This document shows positions 34,317-43,494 of a stretch of DNA of 64,000 nt, piece after piece. Position 1 is the first letter of the stretch; every line of letters starts with the position of its first letter. Made by a program: the position numbers and the translations under genes. A model generated the notes under the pieces. That model had not been told where the DNA came from. It saw only the letters and a list, made by a program, of their open reading frames with translations, and ran no database searches. Source of the stretch: Pyxidicoccus fallax (GTDB lineage: Bacteria; Myxococcota; Myxococcia; Myxococcales; Myxococcaceae). The stretch is taken from the NCBI RefSeq assembly GCF_012933655.1, contig NZ_JABBJJ010000012.1:19892-83891 (forward strand), in the 5' to 3' direction.

Positions 34317-34347
34317 GGCGCGCCGGGCATCGCGAGCCCGGGGCGCC
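34317..34347. terminator. Hairpin between lexA and the convergent TPR lipoprotein gene
   Basis: GGCGCGCCGGGC (34317-34328) and GCCCGGGGCGCC (34336-34347) pair over 12 bp with one mismatch and a 7-nt loop. The hairpin lies between the convergent stops at 34295 and 34361 and can serve both. Confidence 0.6.
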
Positions 34348-34360
34348 TCCCCTGCCCCAC

Positions 34361-35494
34361 TCAGGGGCACTTCTTCAGCGAGGCATCGGCGGCGGTGGCG
34401 CGGGCACAGGCCGCCTGGAGCGTGGCCGTGTCCTTCAGCTCGCGCGCCAGCCGGGCGGTGGTGAGCTGCAGCTCCGCGTCCTTCACCTGCTCCGGCTCCG
34501 CGCTGAGGCTGGTGAGGATGCGCAGCGCATCCGGCTTCCGGCCCAGCACGGTGAGCAGCTCGGCCAGCTCGCGCAACTCCCGCGCGTCCTGGCCGGAGAC
34601 GGACTCCAGCGCGGCCTTGAGCTCGTCCTCGGCGGCGGCGCGGTTGCTCATCGCGAGGTGGATGCGGGCGAGCGCCACGTGGACGATGGCGCGGTCCTTC
34701 ACGCGCAGGGACTCCTTGTAGGCGGCGATGGCGTCACCGGGCTTGTCCAGCCGCGTGTGAATCTCCCCCACCAGCTCCCAGAGCGTCGGGTCCCTGGGGG
34801 CGCGGCTGGCGGCCTCCTTGTAGGCGTTGGCGGCCTCGGGGAGCTTCCCGGAGCGCACGAGCGCGTCGCCCAGCGCGGTGTACACCTCGGGCGAGCGGAT
34901 GCCCGTGTCCACGGCCTTCTGCGCGCGGGCGAGCACCTCGTCATGGCGCTTCTGCTCCGCCAGCACGTCGAGCGCGCGCATGATGAGCGCGGACTTCGCC
35001 TCCCTGGGCGCGGCGCCGGCGGCGAGCGTGAAGTGGTTCACCGCCTCGTCGTGCTCGCCCTTCTTGAGGTGCAGCTCGCCGAGCGACTCCAGCGCGTTGA
35101 AGTCGTGGGGGTAGAGGGCAATGGCCTTGCGCAGCGAGCTCTGTGCCTCGGGGATGCGCCCGAGCTGGGACTGGATGAAGCCCAGGCGGCTCCAGTTGGT
35201 GGAGCGGCGCGGGTCCTGCTGGACGGCGACCTCGAACTCGGCGAGCGCCTCGTTGAGACGGCCCATGGAGAGGTAGACCTCGCCTCGGGCGGCGGGCAGG
35301 CGCGGGTCATTGGGGAGCAGCTGCTTCATGGCGTCGAAGGACTTGAGCGACTCCTCGAAGCGGCCCTGGAGGTACTCGGCGGTGCCCTTGAGGTAGAGGC
35401 CCTCGGCGTGGTCCTTGTCGCTGACGGGCGGTGGGCTCTCGGTGCACGCGACGGCGGCGAGCAGGACGAGCAGGGGCAGGACTCGCGGGGACAT
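34361..35494 (-). CDS. TPR-repeat lipoprotein
   Basis: 377 residues from ATG 35494; the longer frame upstream is antisense noise over the preceding gene. The lipobox LLVLLAAVAC fits a lipoprotein. About eight tetratricopeptide-like repeats follow, such as GLYLKGTAEYLQGRFEESLK, LESLGELHLKKGEHDEAVNH and YTALGDALVRSGKLPEAANA. TPR proteins scaffold protein complexes. It lies 14 nt downstream of the CsgG-like/barrel gene on the same strand. The pair probably forms an outer-membrane assembly or export unit. The partner is inferred from position. Confidence 0.88.
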   Translation of the reverse strand: MSPRVLPLLVLLAAVACTESPPPVSDKDHAEGLYLKGTAEYLQGRFEESLKSFDAMKQLLPNDPRLPAARGEVYLSMGRLNEALAEFEVAVQQDPRRSTNWSRLGFIQSQLGRIPEAQSSLRKAIALYPHDFNALESLGELHLKKGEHDEAVNHFTLAAGAAPREAKSALIMRALDVLAEQKRHDEVLARAQKAVDTGIRSPEVYTALGDALVRSGKLPEAANAYKEAASRAPRDPTLWELVGEIHTRLDKPGDAIAAYKESLRVKDRAIVHVALARIHLAMSNRAAAEDELKAALESVSGQDARELRELAELLTVLGRKPDALRILTSLSAEPEQVKDAELQLTTARLARELKDTATLQAACARATAADASLKKCP

Positions 35495-35508
35495 GGAGGC
35501 TCCGACTC

Positions 35509-36663
35509 TCAGAAGTGGTACGCGATGCCGGCGTTGACGTCGAAGTTGAGGCCGTCGCCCAGCTGCGAGTCGGCCAGTCCGAGCACGGCCTGGGCGACGT
35601 TGGTGCCGAGTTCCAGCTGCAGGCCCACGTGGCCGGCGATGAGGTACTCGAGGCCGGCGAAGCCGACGACGGTGGGCAGCGGGCCGGTGGACTGGAAGAT
35701 GCCGAAGTCGCCGAAGGACAGCTGCACGCCGAGGCCGAAGCCCCAGTAGGGCCGGAGGGCCTTCTCCACGTTGTGGTAGTGGCGCAGGCCCACGACGCTG
35801 GGCAGGACGTTGAGGCCGCCCTTGGCGCCCTCGGTGTTGGACTGCACGTAGGAGAAGCCGAGCTGCGCGAAGCCGACCCACTCGGGGTGGAACCAGTAGC
35901 CCACCTCCAGGTCGCCGCCCGGGTTGAGGGTGGCCAGCTTGTCGACGAAGTTGTTGTTGATGCGCAGGCCCAGCGTGAGGCTGCCGCCGCCCGTCGTCTT
36001 CGCGCCGCCGAGCAGCGGGCGGGCGGTGGGCACCTCCTCGGGCGAGACGAGCGCGGCGCGGAGCTGGTCGGCGACGGCCTCGGCGGTGCGCAGCAGGTGG
36101 TCGGCCTCGGGGGCTTCCGCGCGGGGCTTGGCGAGGCTGCGGCCGCCGACGGTGTCCACGAGGCTGGCGGTGAGGAGGTACTGGTCGCCGAAGCGGTCCA
36201 ACCGGCCGGTGATGATGTAGCGGGCGCCGGTGATGGACGAGAGCTCCTGGAGGCAGGCGCCGCGCTCACACGTCTTGATGCCGAGTAACTGCCGCTGGCG
36301 CTCGGCGTCGAGCACCGTCTCGATGTCGCGCTGGGAGAGCACGCGCAGGCGCGGGGACTCGGCGAGGCGCGAGGCGATGAGCGAGGTGATGCCGGGCGCG
36401 GAGTCGCGGGCGGACTCGTTGGATTCGAGGGTGAGCACCGCGACGATGAGGGCTTCCTTCTCGGGCTCCCGGGCCGGCGTGGCCTGGGCGGCGGGAGCAG
36501 GCGGCCCGGAGGCGGGCTGCGTTCCGGACGTCGGCGGGGCGACGGGCGCGGCGGGCGGCTCTCCTCCGCTACCGGGGGCCTCGGACGCGGCGGGCGCCTG
36601 CGCGAGCGCGGTCGTGGTCAGGAGGAGGCAGAGGGAGGCCAGCAGCGGAAGGGAGCGCGACAC
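35509..36663 (-). CDS. Outer-membrane protein with CsgG/TolB-like periplasmic domain
   Basis: 384 residues from GTG 36663, which begins a good signal peptide (VSRSLPLLASLCLLLTTTALAQA); a GTG seven codons upstream (36684) is possible. A Pro/Ala-rich spacer is followed by a domain of about 140 residues with the CsgG/DUF-type pattern IVAVLTLESNES, LRVLSQRDIETVL and GARYIITGRLDRFGDQYLL. The last 180 residues are amphipathic beta strands (LRINNNFVDKLATLNPGGDL; YWGFGLGVQLSFGDFGIF) ending in AYHF, the aromatic terminus of BAM substrates. No polymer-export or curli genes are nearby, so the exported substrate, if any, is unknown. Confidence 0.8.
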   Translation of the reverse strand: MSRSLPLLASLCLLLTTTALAQAPAASEAPGSGGEPPAAPVAPPTSGTQPASGPPAPAAQATPAREPEKEALIVAVLTLESNESARDSAPGITSLIASRLAESPRLRVLSQRDIETVLDAERQRQLLGIKTCERGACLQELSSITGARYIITGRLDRFGDQYLLTASLVDTVGGRSLAKPRAEAPEADHLLRTAEAVADQLRAALVSPEEVPTARPLLGGAKTTGGGSLTLGLRINNNFVDKLATLNPGGDLEVGYWFHPEWVGFAQLGFSYVQSNTEGAKGGLNVLPSVVGLRHYHNVEKALRPYWGFGLGVQLSFGDFGIFQSTGPLPTVVGFAGLEYLIAGHVGLQLELGTNVAQAVLGLADSQLGDGLNFDVNAGIAYHF

Positions 36664-36789
36664 GGGGCGGCACTCTACCCTCACCCGGGCCTCTCACGGA
36701 GTGCCGGAGCGCCTGGATGCCCATCACATTGCGCTCTCCGGATTCCGCCAGGCGGCCTGGGCAGCAGACGTCCAACCGCCTTCGCACGC

Positions 36790-37167
36790 TCACTTGGGCT
36801 GGTTCAGTTCCTCGGGTAGCGGGGTGCGAAGCAACTCCCATCTGTTCGGCAGCCTGATGACGGCAAAGCCCTCGCCAGCAATGCTCACGAGCACGCCGTC
36901 CGTGGCCTCTCCACTCGCGAGCCACGCGTCCGCCGCTTGGCGGGAGTCGAATGTGCGAGCGACGAGTGCCGCGCTGGTGGCGGGAGTGAAGTACTTCCGG
37001 AAGTACGCCCGGTACTCCTCCAGTTTTTGACGGTCCCGCAAGAAGACCAGGGCACCCGCGGCGATGTGGAGGGCTTCGTCCTCAGGCGAGCCGTCCGGGT
37101 ACTTCTCATTGACGGTGCCGATGACGCGGAGGATGGCGTCCACATCGAAGTCTGGATCGTAGGTCAT
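36790..37167 (-). CDS. Conserved-looking protein of unknown function, 125 residues
   Basis: No family recognised. It is a soluble, mostly helical, acidic N-terminal part (DVDAILRVIGTVNEKYPDG; DEALHIAAGALVFLRDRQKL) followed by a beta-rich end (GVLVSIAGEGFAVIRLPNRW). It starts 2 nt after the LysM/M23 peptidase stop, so it is the fourth gene of the eno-surE-peptidase operon. No signal peptide. Spacing and codon usage support it as a real gene. Confidence 0.75.
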   Translation of the reverse strand: MTYDPDFDVDAILRVIGTVNEKYPDGSPEDEALHIAAGALVFLRDRQKLEEYRAYFRKYFTPATSAALVARTFDSRQAADAWLASGEATDGVLVSIAGEGFAVIRLPNRWELLRTPLPEELNQPK

Positions 37168-37169
37168 CT

Positions 37170-38102
37170 TCAGGAGGACGGCATGACGCCGAGGTACTCC
37201 AGCGGGTCCACGGGCTTTCCATCCAGCCGCACCTCGAAGTGCAGGTGCGGCCCGGACGTCTTGCCGGACTCGCCCACCGTGGCGATGACCTGTCCCCGGA
37301 GCACGCGCTGCCCCGTGCGCACGCGCAACTCCCGGTTGTGCGCGTACAGCGTGATGATGTTCTTCCCGTGGTCGACGATGACGATGTTGCCGTACCCGCG
37401 CTGCTCGCCCGCGTACAGCACCGTGCCCTCCTGCGCCGTCTTCACCGGCGTCCCCGAGGGCGCTGCCAGGTCGATGCCGTCATGCGGCTCCCGGCCCTTC
37501 TTCCCGAACCGCCCGTACAGCACGCCCTTCAGCGGCCAGTCGAGAATCCCCTGGGTCGCCAGTCGGGGCCGTGAAGCCCCTGGACGCAACACGGGGCGCG
37601 GGCGGGACGGAGGCTCCTCGCGCCGGGCCACCGTGGGCGAGCTTCCCCGCCGCACGGGAGTCTCGGTGGACGTGCGCACCGGCTCGGGGTCCGCCTCGGC
37701 CAGCGCCTCCGGCACGTCGCGCACCACGCCGGGGATGAGGAGCTCCTGCCCCACCGCCAGCGTCCACGGCGCCTTGATGTTGTTGGCGGCCCCCAGCTCC
37801 TCCACCGTGAGGCCGTACGTCTTGGAGATTCGATACATCGTCTCGCCCGGCGCGACGCGGTGGCGCACGGACACCAATTCCGGCTCCGGGTGCGCGCCCC
37901 GCAGGGAGAACGGCAGCGCGCTCCGCTGCGGCGCGGAGGAAGCCGTGCCCGAAGACGCCGCGGAGACTTCAGGCCCGCGAGCGTCCCCCACGGGCTCCAG
38001 CCCCGTGTCCGGCCCGGGCGCGGCGGCCCGGGTGCCCGCGCAGCCGGCGAACAGCACGGCCACGAGCAGCACCCGGAGCACCACCACCGCCTGGCTGGAC
38101 AC
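37170..38102 (-). CDS. LysM-M23 family lipoprotein (NlpD-like murein hydrolase or activator)
   Basis: 310 residues. GTG 38102 is preferred: it gives a lipoprotein signal (VLLVAVLFAGC) and lies 14 nt after surE; the longer frame from GTG 38162 would overlap surE. A LysM domain is at about residues 78-125 (HRVAPGETMYRISKTYGLTV). A basic Pro/Arg linker leads to an M23 domain. The zinc-ligand motifs of active M23 enzymes are present: HDGIDLAAPSG (His-x3-Asp) and GPHLHFEVRL (His-x-His). The order surE, then nlpD-like gene recalls the surE-pcm-nlpD-rpoS locus of other Proteobacteria, although pcm and rpoS are missing here. It probably acts on peptidoglycan in the periplasm. Confidence 0.9.
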   Translation of the reverse strand: MSSQAVVVLRVLLVAVLFAGCAGTRAAAPGPDTGLEPVGDARGPEVSAASSGTASSAPQRSALPFSLRGAHPEPELVSVRHRVAPGETMYRISKTYGLTVEELGAANNIKAPWTLAVGQELLIPGVVRDVPEALAEADPEPVRTSTETPVRRGSSPTVARREEPPSRPRPVLRPGASRPRLATQGILDWPLKGVLYGRFGKKGREPHDGIDLAAPSGTPVKTAQEGTVLYAGEQRGYGNIVIVDHGKNIITLYAHNRELRVRTGQRVLRGQVIATVGESGKTSGPHLHFEVRLDGKPVDPLEYLGVMPSS

Positions 38103-38116
38103 GGAAGCCTTCAACG

Positions 38117-38908
38117 CTAGGCACCATCCGATTCGTGCCGCTGGAAGCCGTCGAGCCGCCACTCCTTGATGTCCGGGAGGCGCTCGTGGTCCGTCAGCTC
38201 GAAGTGCAGGGGCGTCACCGAGACGCGCCGGTCCAGGAACACGGCGTTGCAGTCACTCCCCGGGATGTCCTCGTGCTGGTACTCGCTGCCGCCAATCCAG
38301 TAGTACTTCCGGCCGCGAGGGTCTTCCTTCTCCACCACGTTGTACCCGTAGGTGTGCCGGCCCAGCCGCGTGACGACGTAGCCGTCCGGCTCCACCCCAT
38401 TGGGGATGTTCACGTTGAGGAGCATCCTCGGCGGCAGCGGCCGCGTCAGCGCGCTCTGCACCAGCGACCGCGCGAAGCGCGCGGCCGGGCCGAAGTCGAA
38501 CGGCTGCCCCCGCGTCACCAGGCTGAAGGCGATGGCGGGCACCCCGAGCAGGGCCCCCTCCATCGCCGCAGCCACGGTGCCCGAGTACATGACGTCTTCC
38601 GCCAGGTTCGCGCCGTGGTTGATGCCGGACACCATGAGAGTGGGCCGAGCATCCTTCAGGATGTGGTTGATGGCCAGATATGCGCTGTCCGCTGGCGTCC
38701 CGTCGACGGAGTACCACCGCTCGCGCACCTCCTTGATGCGCAGCGGCCGGTGCAGGGAGATGGCGTGCGAGGCGGCGCTCTGCTCGCGGTCGGGCGCCAC
38801 CACCCACACCTCTCCCAGGGGGCTCACCGCTTCCACGAGGGCCTTGAGGCCCTCGGAGAAGTAGCCGTCGTCGTTCGAGACGAGGATGCGTGGCTTGGGG
38901 GCGCTCAC
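38117..38908 (-). CDS. surE: 5'-nucleotidase SurE
   Basis: 263 residues; GTG start at 38908, 4 nt after the enolase stop. Metal- and substrate-binding motifs of SurE are intact: ILVSNDDGYFSEGL, VVAPDREQSAASHAISL, VSGINHGANLAEDVMYSGTV and AMEGALLGVPAIAFSL. SurE dephosphorylates nucleoside monophosphates and short polyphosphate. Family length is 250-265 residues, so it is complete. It is cotranscribed with eno and the LysM/M23 gene. Confidence 0.95.
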   Translation of the reverse strand: MSAPKPRILVSNDDGYFSEGLKALVEAVSPLGEVWVVAPDREQSAASHAISLHRPLRIKEVRERWYSVDGTPADSAYLAINHILKDARPTLMVSGINHGANLAEDVMYSGTVAAAMEGALLGVPAIAFSLVTRGQPFDFGPAARFARSLVQSALTRPLPPRMLLNVNIPNGVEPDGYVVTRLGRHTYGYNVVEKEDPRGRKYYWIGGSEYQHEDIPGSDCNAVFLDRRVSVTPLHFELTDHERLPDIKEWRLDGFQRHESDGA

Positions 38909-38912
38909 GGGC

Positions 38913-40223
<1,311 letters not shown>

Positions 40224-40290
40224 CTAGAGGAGGGTTCCAGACCGGGCAAGCGTGCTCGCACCGGGCACTGCTACAGTGTCCACCCGCCGA

Positions 40291-41358
40291 ATGCCGCCCA
40301 ACCGCCGCAATGCCGCCCCCCAGGGGCCCGACCCCCTCCTCGCCCAGCGACGCCGAGGCGCCCTGCTCGGCCTGGCCGTGGGCAATGCCTTGTCCGTGCC
40401 CACCGCGCACCGCCCCTTCATGGCACCTTCTTTTCCCCAGCAGGCGGAAGGGCCCTACCTCAAGCTGATGGGAGGGGGCCCCCATGAGCTGCGCAAGGGC
40501 CAGGTGACGGAAGAGGTGCAGCTCGCGTGCTGCCTCGGCCACAGCCTGAGGGACTTGCGGCGCTACGACGCCGCGGACGCGCTCCGCCGCTACCGCGCCT
40601 GGCAGCCGCACGCCTTCGACGTCAGCGAGCCGATGAAGGCCGTCCTGGAGGAATGCGGCTCCGGCGCGCCGCCGCTGGGGGCCGGCAAGCGCGTGTGGCT
40701 GCGCGCCTTCCGCCAGCCCGCGTTCCCCGGGAGCCTCGCGCGCACCGCGCCTCTGGGCGTCTACCTGGCGGACAACGCCGCCGCGCGCACCCAGGCCTCG
40801 CTGGAGGATTCCGCCCTCACCCACTATGACCCGCGCTGCCAGCTCGCCTGCGCCGCCTTCAACGCCGCCCTGGCGCGCGCCGTCACCAGCGGCGCCGCGC
40901 TGAAGAAGGAGGACCTCCTCTCCGCGGCGGAGTCCGGGCTCCTGCTGGCGGGCGCGGCGCTCGGCCGCTCCGCGAGCGACTACGTCCAGGAGGTGACGCA
41001 CGCGGCCCAGCTGCTGCGGGAGGACCTGGAGCTGGCCCAGAAGGAGGATCCGCAGCTCTACGGGCCGGACCTGCACCTGCACCGGCCGCTGCATGCGGTG
41101 CGTGTGGCCTTCCGGCTCGCCTTCTGGGAGCTGCTCCACGCCCCCTCCGCGGAAGCCGCGCTGCTGGATGTCGTCCACCGGGGGGGCGACACGGAGGCCC
41201 ACGCCGCCATCACCGGCGCGCTGGTGGGCGCCTTCCACGGCGAGGAGGCCCTGCCCGCCGAGTGGCGCAAGGGCGTGCTGGAGGCGCTCGCCACCGTGAA
41301 GGGCCCCCTCTGGGACGTGTACCACCCGAGGCACCTGCTGGCGCTCGTCCCCGTCTGA
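40291..41358 (+). CDS. ADP-ribosylglycohydrolase (DraG)-like protein with altered metal-site motifs
   Basis: 355 residues from ATG 40291; GTG 40276 is in frame. The DraG/ARH helical fold is seen from RRRGALLGLAVGNALSVPT and VHRGGDTEAHAAITGALVGA. The first metal motif, usually TDDT, reads QVTEEVQLA, and the late Gly-Gly-Asp-Thr-Asp motif reads GGDTEAH. So two Asp ligands appear as Glu. Activity is therefore uncertain; it may bind another cation or be a non-catalytic ADP-ribose binder. The middle part (SALTHYDPRCQLACAAFNAA) keeps the conserved Ser/Thr-His segment. ARH enzymes remove ADP-ribose from protein, DNA or small molecules. The target is unknown. Confidence 0.8.
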   Translation: MPPNRRNAAPQGPDPLLAQRRRGALLGLAVGNALSVPTAHRPFMAPSFPQQAEGPYLKLMGGGPHELRKGQVTEEVQLACCLGHSLRDLRRYDAADALRRYRAWQPHAFDVSEPMKAVLEECGSGAPPLGAGKRVWLRAFRQPAFPGSLARTAPLGVYLADNAAARTQASLEDSALTHYDPRCQLACAAFNAALARAVTSGAALKKEDLLSAAESGLLLAGAALGRSASDYVQEVTHAAQLLREDLELAQKEDPQLYGPDLHLHRPLHAVRVAFRLAFWELLHAPSAEAALLDVVHRGGDTEAHAAITGALVGAFHGEEALPAEWRKGVLEALATVKGPLWDVYHPRHLLALVPV

Positions 41359-41395
41359 GGACGCCGTCGAGCCTGCGGGCCCCTGGACGCGCGAA

Positions 41396-41435
41396 GCCCG
41401 CGGAGGTGGTCCTCAGTGAGGACACCGCCGCGGGC
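41396..41435. terminator. Strong bidirectional terminator-like hairpin
   Basis: The left arm 41396-41415 and right arm 41417-41435 are complementary along about 18 bp (one mismatch, one bulge) around GTCCTCA-G-TGAGGAC. It lies between the convergent stops of the ADP-ribosylglycohydrolase-like gene and the 58-residue gene. Confidence 0.7.
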
Positions 41436-41475
41436 CCGGTGACACACGCCGCGGCTTCGGGGCCGCGCGTTGGAA

Positions 41476-41652
41476 TCAAGACAACAGGTCGATGACCACC
41501 ACGCCTCGCTGAGGCTTGTCCTCCTCCGTCTCCGTCCGGCGCCGAGGGCGGTCGTCCGGGGCGGGCAGCGGCAGCTCCACCACGGGCCTCTCATGGTCCT
41601 CGCGGCGGCGCTCACGGCGCTTGATTTCTTCGATGATGAAGGCGTCGAGCAT
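41476..41652 (-). CDS. Small conserved protein, 58 residues
   Basis: ATG 41652 to TGA 41476. The protein starts MLDAFIIEEIKRRERRRED, continues with ERPVVELPLPAPDDRPRRRT and ends QRGVVVIDLLS. I recall very similar short proteins (MLDAFIIEEIKRRE at the start, acidic or basic middle, VIDL near the end) annotated as hypothetical in many Gram-negative genomes. The charged helix followed by a Pro-rich part and a C-terminal strand suggests a partner-binding peptide. Function is unknown. A strong hairpin follows it and an AT-richer 380-nt region precedes it. Confidence 0.75.
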   Translation of the reverse strand: MLDAFIIEEIKRRERRREDHERPVVELPLPAPDDRPRRRTETEEDKPQRGVVVIDLLS

Positions 41653-42035
41653 GGGTCTATCCGTCTCCCTCAGCCTACGTACCCCGATGTACGCCCGCCG
41701 TCCCGCCCAAAAACCACGTCCACGAATCTCAGATGCAAATTAAGAACCCCGGTTCTGCACTGGGTACGTCACTGCCATCTCGCACGGTTGCTCGTCCGCC
41801 ACCCGACATCCTGGCCAGGGCAACCGTGGCATGGATGTCATGGGGGCCCCGAAATCCGGTCGGGACGATGTTCATTCTAATGCCCTCGAAATAGCCCGCA
41901 AGCGGTCCAACTCACGGACAGACCCCGGCCATTCAGGGCGGCAATCCGCCCCGCTGACCAGGGTCGCCCGCCTGCCTGCTCCAAGGGGGCGTGACGGTGT
42001 GCGTCAGGGTCCTTCCGGACCTGGGAGGGAGGCCC
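41653..42035. other. 383-nt intergenic region, no gene seen
   Basis: This is upstream of the 58-residue gene and downstream of the SRPBCC gene (both minus strand). It is clearly less G+C-rich than the surroundings, especially 41700-41900. ORFs here are short and lack ribosome sites or a family match. The likely content is a promoter or leader for the small gene; a perfect inverted repeat at 41743-41756 lies inside it. Confidence 0.6.
41743..41756. promoter_or_regulatory. Inverted repeat, possible operator
   Basis: AGAACC-CC-GGTTCT is a perfect 6-2-6 inverted repeat, about 90 nt upstream of the 58-residue gene on the minus strand and inside AT-richer DNA. Size and symmetry suit a dimeric regulator. 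No regulator gene is adjacent. Confidence 0.35.
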
Positions 42036-42461
42036 TCAGGCCCCTTCCGCGCGGCGCTTGAAGGCGTCCAGCATCTTGGGGAGCGAGGTGTCCACGAGGG
42101 CGTTGACGATGGCCTTGGGCACCAGGGCGCCCAGGGCCATCTCCACGGTGTAGGTGGCGCGCGTCTTGCCCTCGCCCTCGGGCTCCAGCACCCAGCTGCC
42201 CTTGTTGTCCTTCATCACCTCGCCCTTGATGAAGGACCAGGCCATCCGCTTGGGGCGCTCCTCGGTGACGCGGATGGAGTAGTTGACCGTCTTCACCACA
42301 TCGACCTTGTAGTGGACCTCCACCGTGTTGCCCTGCCGGTTGGAGGTGCGGATCTCCTTCACCTCCGGGAGGAACTCCGGGTAGCGCTCGTACTGGGTGA
42401 TGACGTCGAAGACCTTCTCGACGGGAGCGTTGATGACGATGGTCCGCGTGGCGCCAGGCAT
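42036..42461 (-). CDS. SRPBCC/START-like (ribosome-associated toxin RatA/COQ10-type) protein
   Basis: 141 residues from ATG 42461. It is a polyketide-cyclase/START-like fold: RTIVINAPVEKVFDVITQYE, RYPEFLPEVKEIRTSNRQGN and WVLEPEGEGKTRATYTVEM. The COQ10/RatA branch binds quinones or other lipids. In this operon with YbgC thioesterase and GlpX phosphatase, a lipid- or cofactor-binding role fits, but it is not shown. The gap to glpX is 36 nt. Confidence 0.85.
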   Translation of the reverse strand: MPGATRTIVINAPVEKVFDVITQYERYPEFLPEVKEIRTSNRQGNTVEVHYKVDVVKTVNYSIRVTEERPKRMAWSFIKGEVMKDNKGSWVLEPEGEGKTRATYTVEMALGALVPKAIVNALVDTSLPKMLDAFKRRAEGA

Positions 42462-42497
42462 GGGGTTCTCCGACAGGGCGAGAGGTGGGGGGCTACT

Positions 42498-43463
42498 CTA
42501 GAACGCGTACCCCGGCTTCTTGTCGAACTTGTGCAGGGACTGGATGAAGCGCACGGTGCCCGTCTTACTGCGCATGACGACCGAGTGCGTCTCGCAGCCG
42601 CCGCCGAAGAAGCGCACGCCCTTGAGGAAGTCGCCGGAGGTGACGCCGGAGGCGGCGAACATCACCTCACCCTTCGCCAGCTCCTCGGCGGTGTAGATCT
42701 TCGACATGTCGGTGATGCCCATCTTCTTGGCGCGGTCGATCTCCCCCTGGTTGCGGGGGACGAGGCGGCCCTGCATGTCGCCGCCGGTGGCGCGCATGGC
42801 GGCGGCGGCGATGACGCCCTCGGGGGCGCCGCCGATGCCCATCAGCACGTCCACGCCGGTGCCCTCGAAGCAGGTGGCGATGGCGCCGGCCACGTCACCG
42901 TCCTCGATGAGGCGGATGCGGGCGCCCGCCGCGCGGACCTCCTTGATGAGGTCCGCGTGCCGCTCGCGGTCCAGCACCACCACGGTGAGGTCCTCCACGT
43001 ACACCTTCATCCTCTCCGCGATGTTGCGGAGGTTCTCCGTGGGGGACTTGCGCAGGTCGATGGCGCCGCGGGCGCGCGGGCCCACCGCGAGCTTCTCCAT
43101 GTACGTGTCGGGGGCGTTGAGCAGCCCGCCCTTGCCGGCCATGGCGACCACGGAGATGGAGCCCGGGCGGCCGTAGGCGCACAGGTTGGTGCCCTCCAGC
43201 GGGTCCAGGGCGATGTCCACCTCGGGGGCGCCCTCCCCGCGCTTGCCCACCCGCTCGCCGATGTAGAGCATGGGCGCCTCGTCGCGCTCACCCTCGCCGA
43301 TGACGACGGTGCCGTCGATCTGCAGGGCGTCGAAGGCGCGGCGCATGGCGTCCACGGCGGCCTGATCCGACTCGTTCTTGTTGCCGCGGCCCATCAGACG
43401 GGCGGAGGCGATGGCCGCCATCTCGGTGACGCGCACCACCTCCATTGCCAGGTTGCGATCCAT
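42498..43463 (-). CDS. glpX: Class II fructose-1,6-bisphosphatase GlpX
   Basis: 321 residues from ATG 43463, of family length. Motifs: NKNESDQAAVDAMRRAFDAL, DGTVVIGEGERDEAPMLYIG, the metal site DIALDPLEGTNLCAYGRPGS and MGIGGAPEGVIAAAAMRATG. It removes the 1-phosphate of fructose-1,6-bisphosphate in gluconeogenesis, which myxobacteria use heavily when living on amino acids. It lies 31 nt downstream of the YbgC gene. Confidence 0.96.
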   Translation of the reverse strand: MDRNLAMEVVRVTEMAAIASARLMGRGNKNESDQAAVDAMRRAFDALQIDGTVVIGEGERDEAPMLYIGERVGKRGEGAPEVDIALDPLEGTNLCAYGRPGSISVVAMAGKGGLLNAPDTYMEKLAVGPRARGAIDLRKSPTENLRNIAERMKVYVEDLTVVVLDRERHADLIKEVRAAGARIRLIEDGDVAGAIATCFEGTGVDVLMGIGGAPEGVIAAAAMRATGGDMQGRLVPRNQGEIDRAKKMGITDMSKIYTAEELAKGEVMFAASGVTSGDFLKGVRFFGGGCETHSVVMRSKTGTVRFIQSLHKFDKKPGYAF

Positions 43464-43494
43464 AGTCGTGTGCTCCTTGGGTATTCGTGGGGAT

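Noticed and set aside
41058..41615. 185-residue minus-strand frame overlapping the ADP-ribosylglycohydrolase-like and 58-residue genes
   Set aside because: Arg/Ser/Ala-rich noise frame; the 58-residue gene in another frame shows a proper start and conserved-looking ends.
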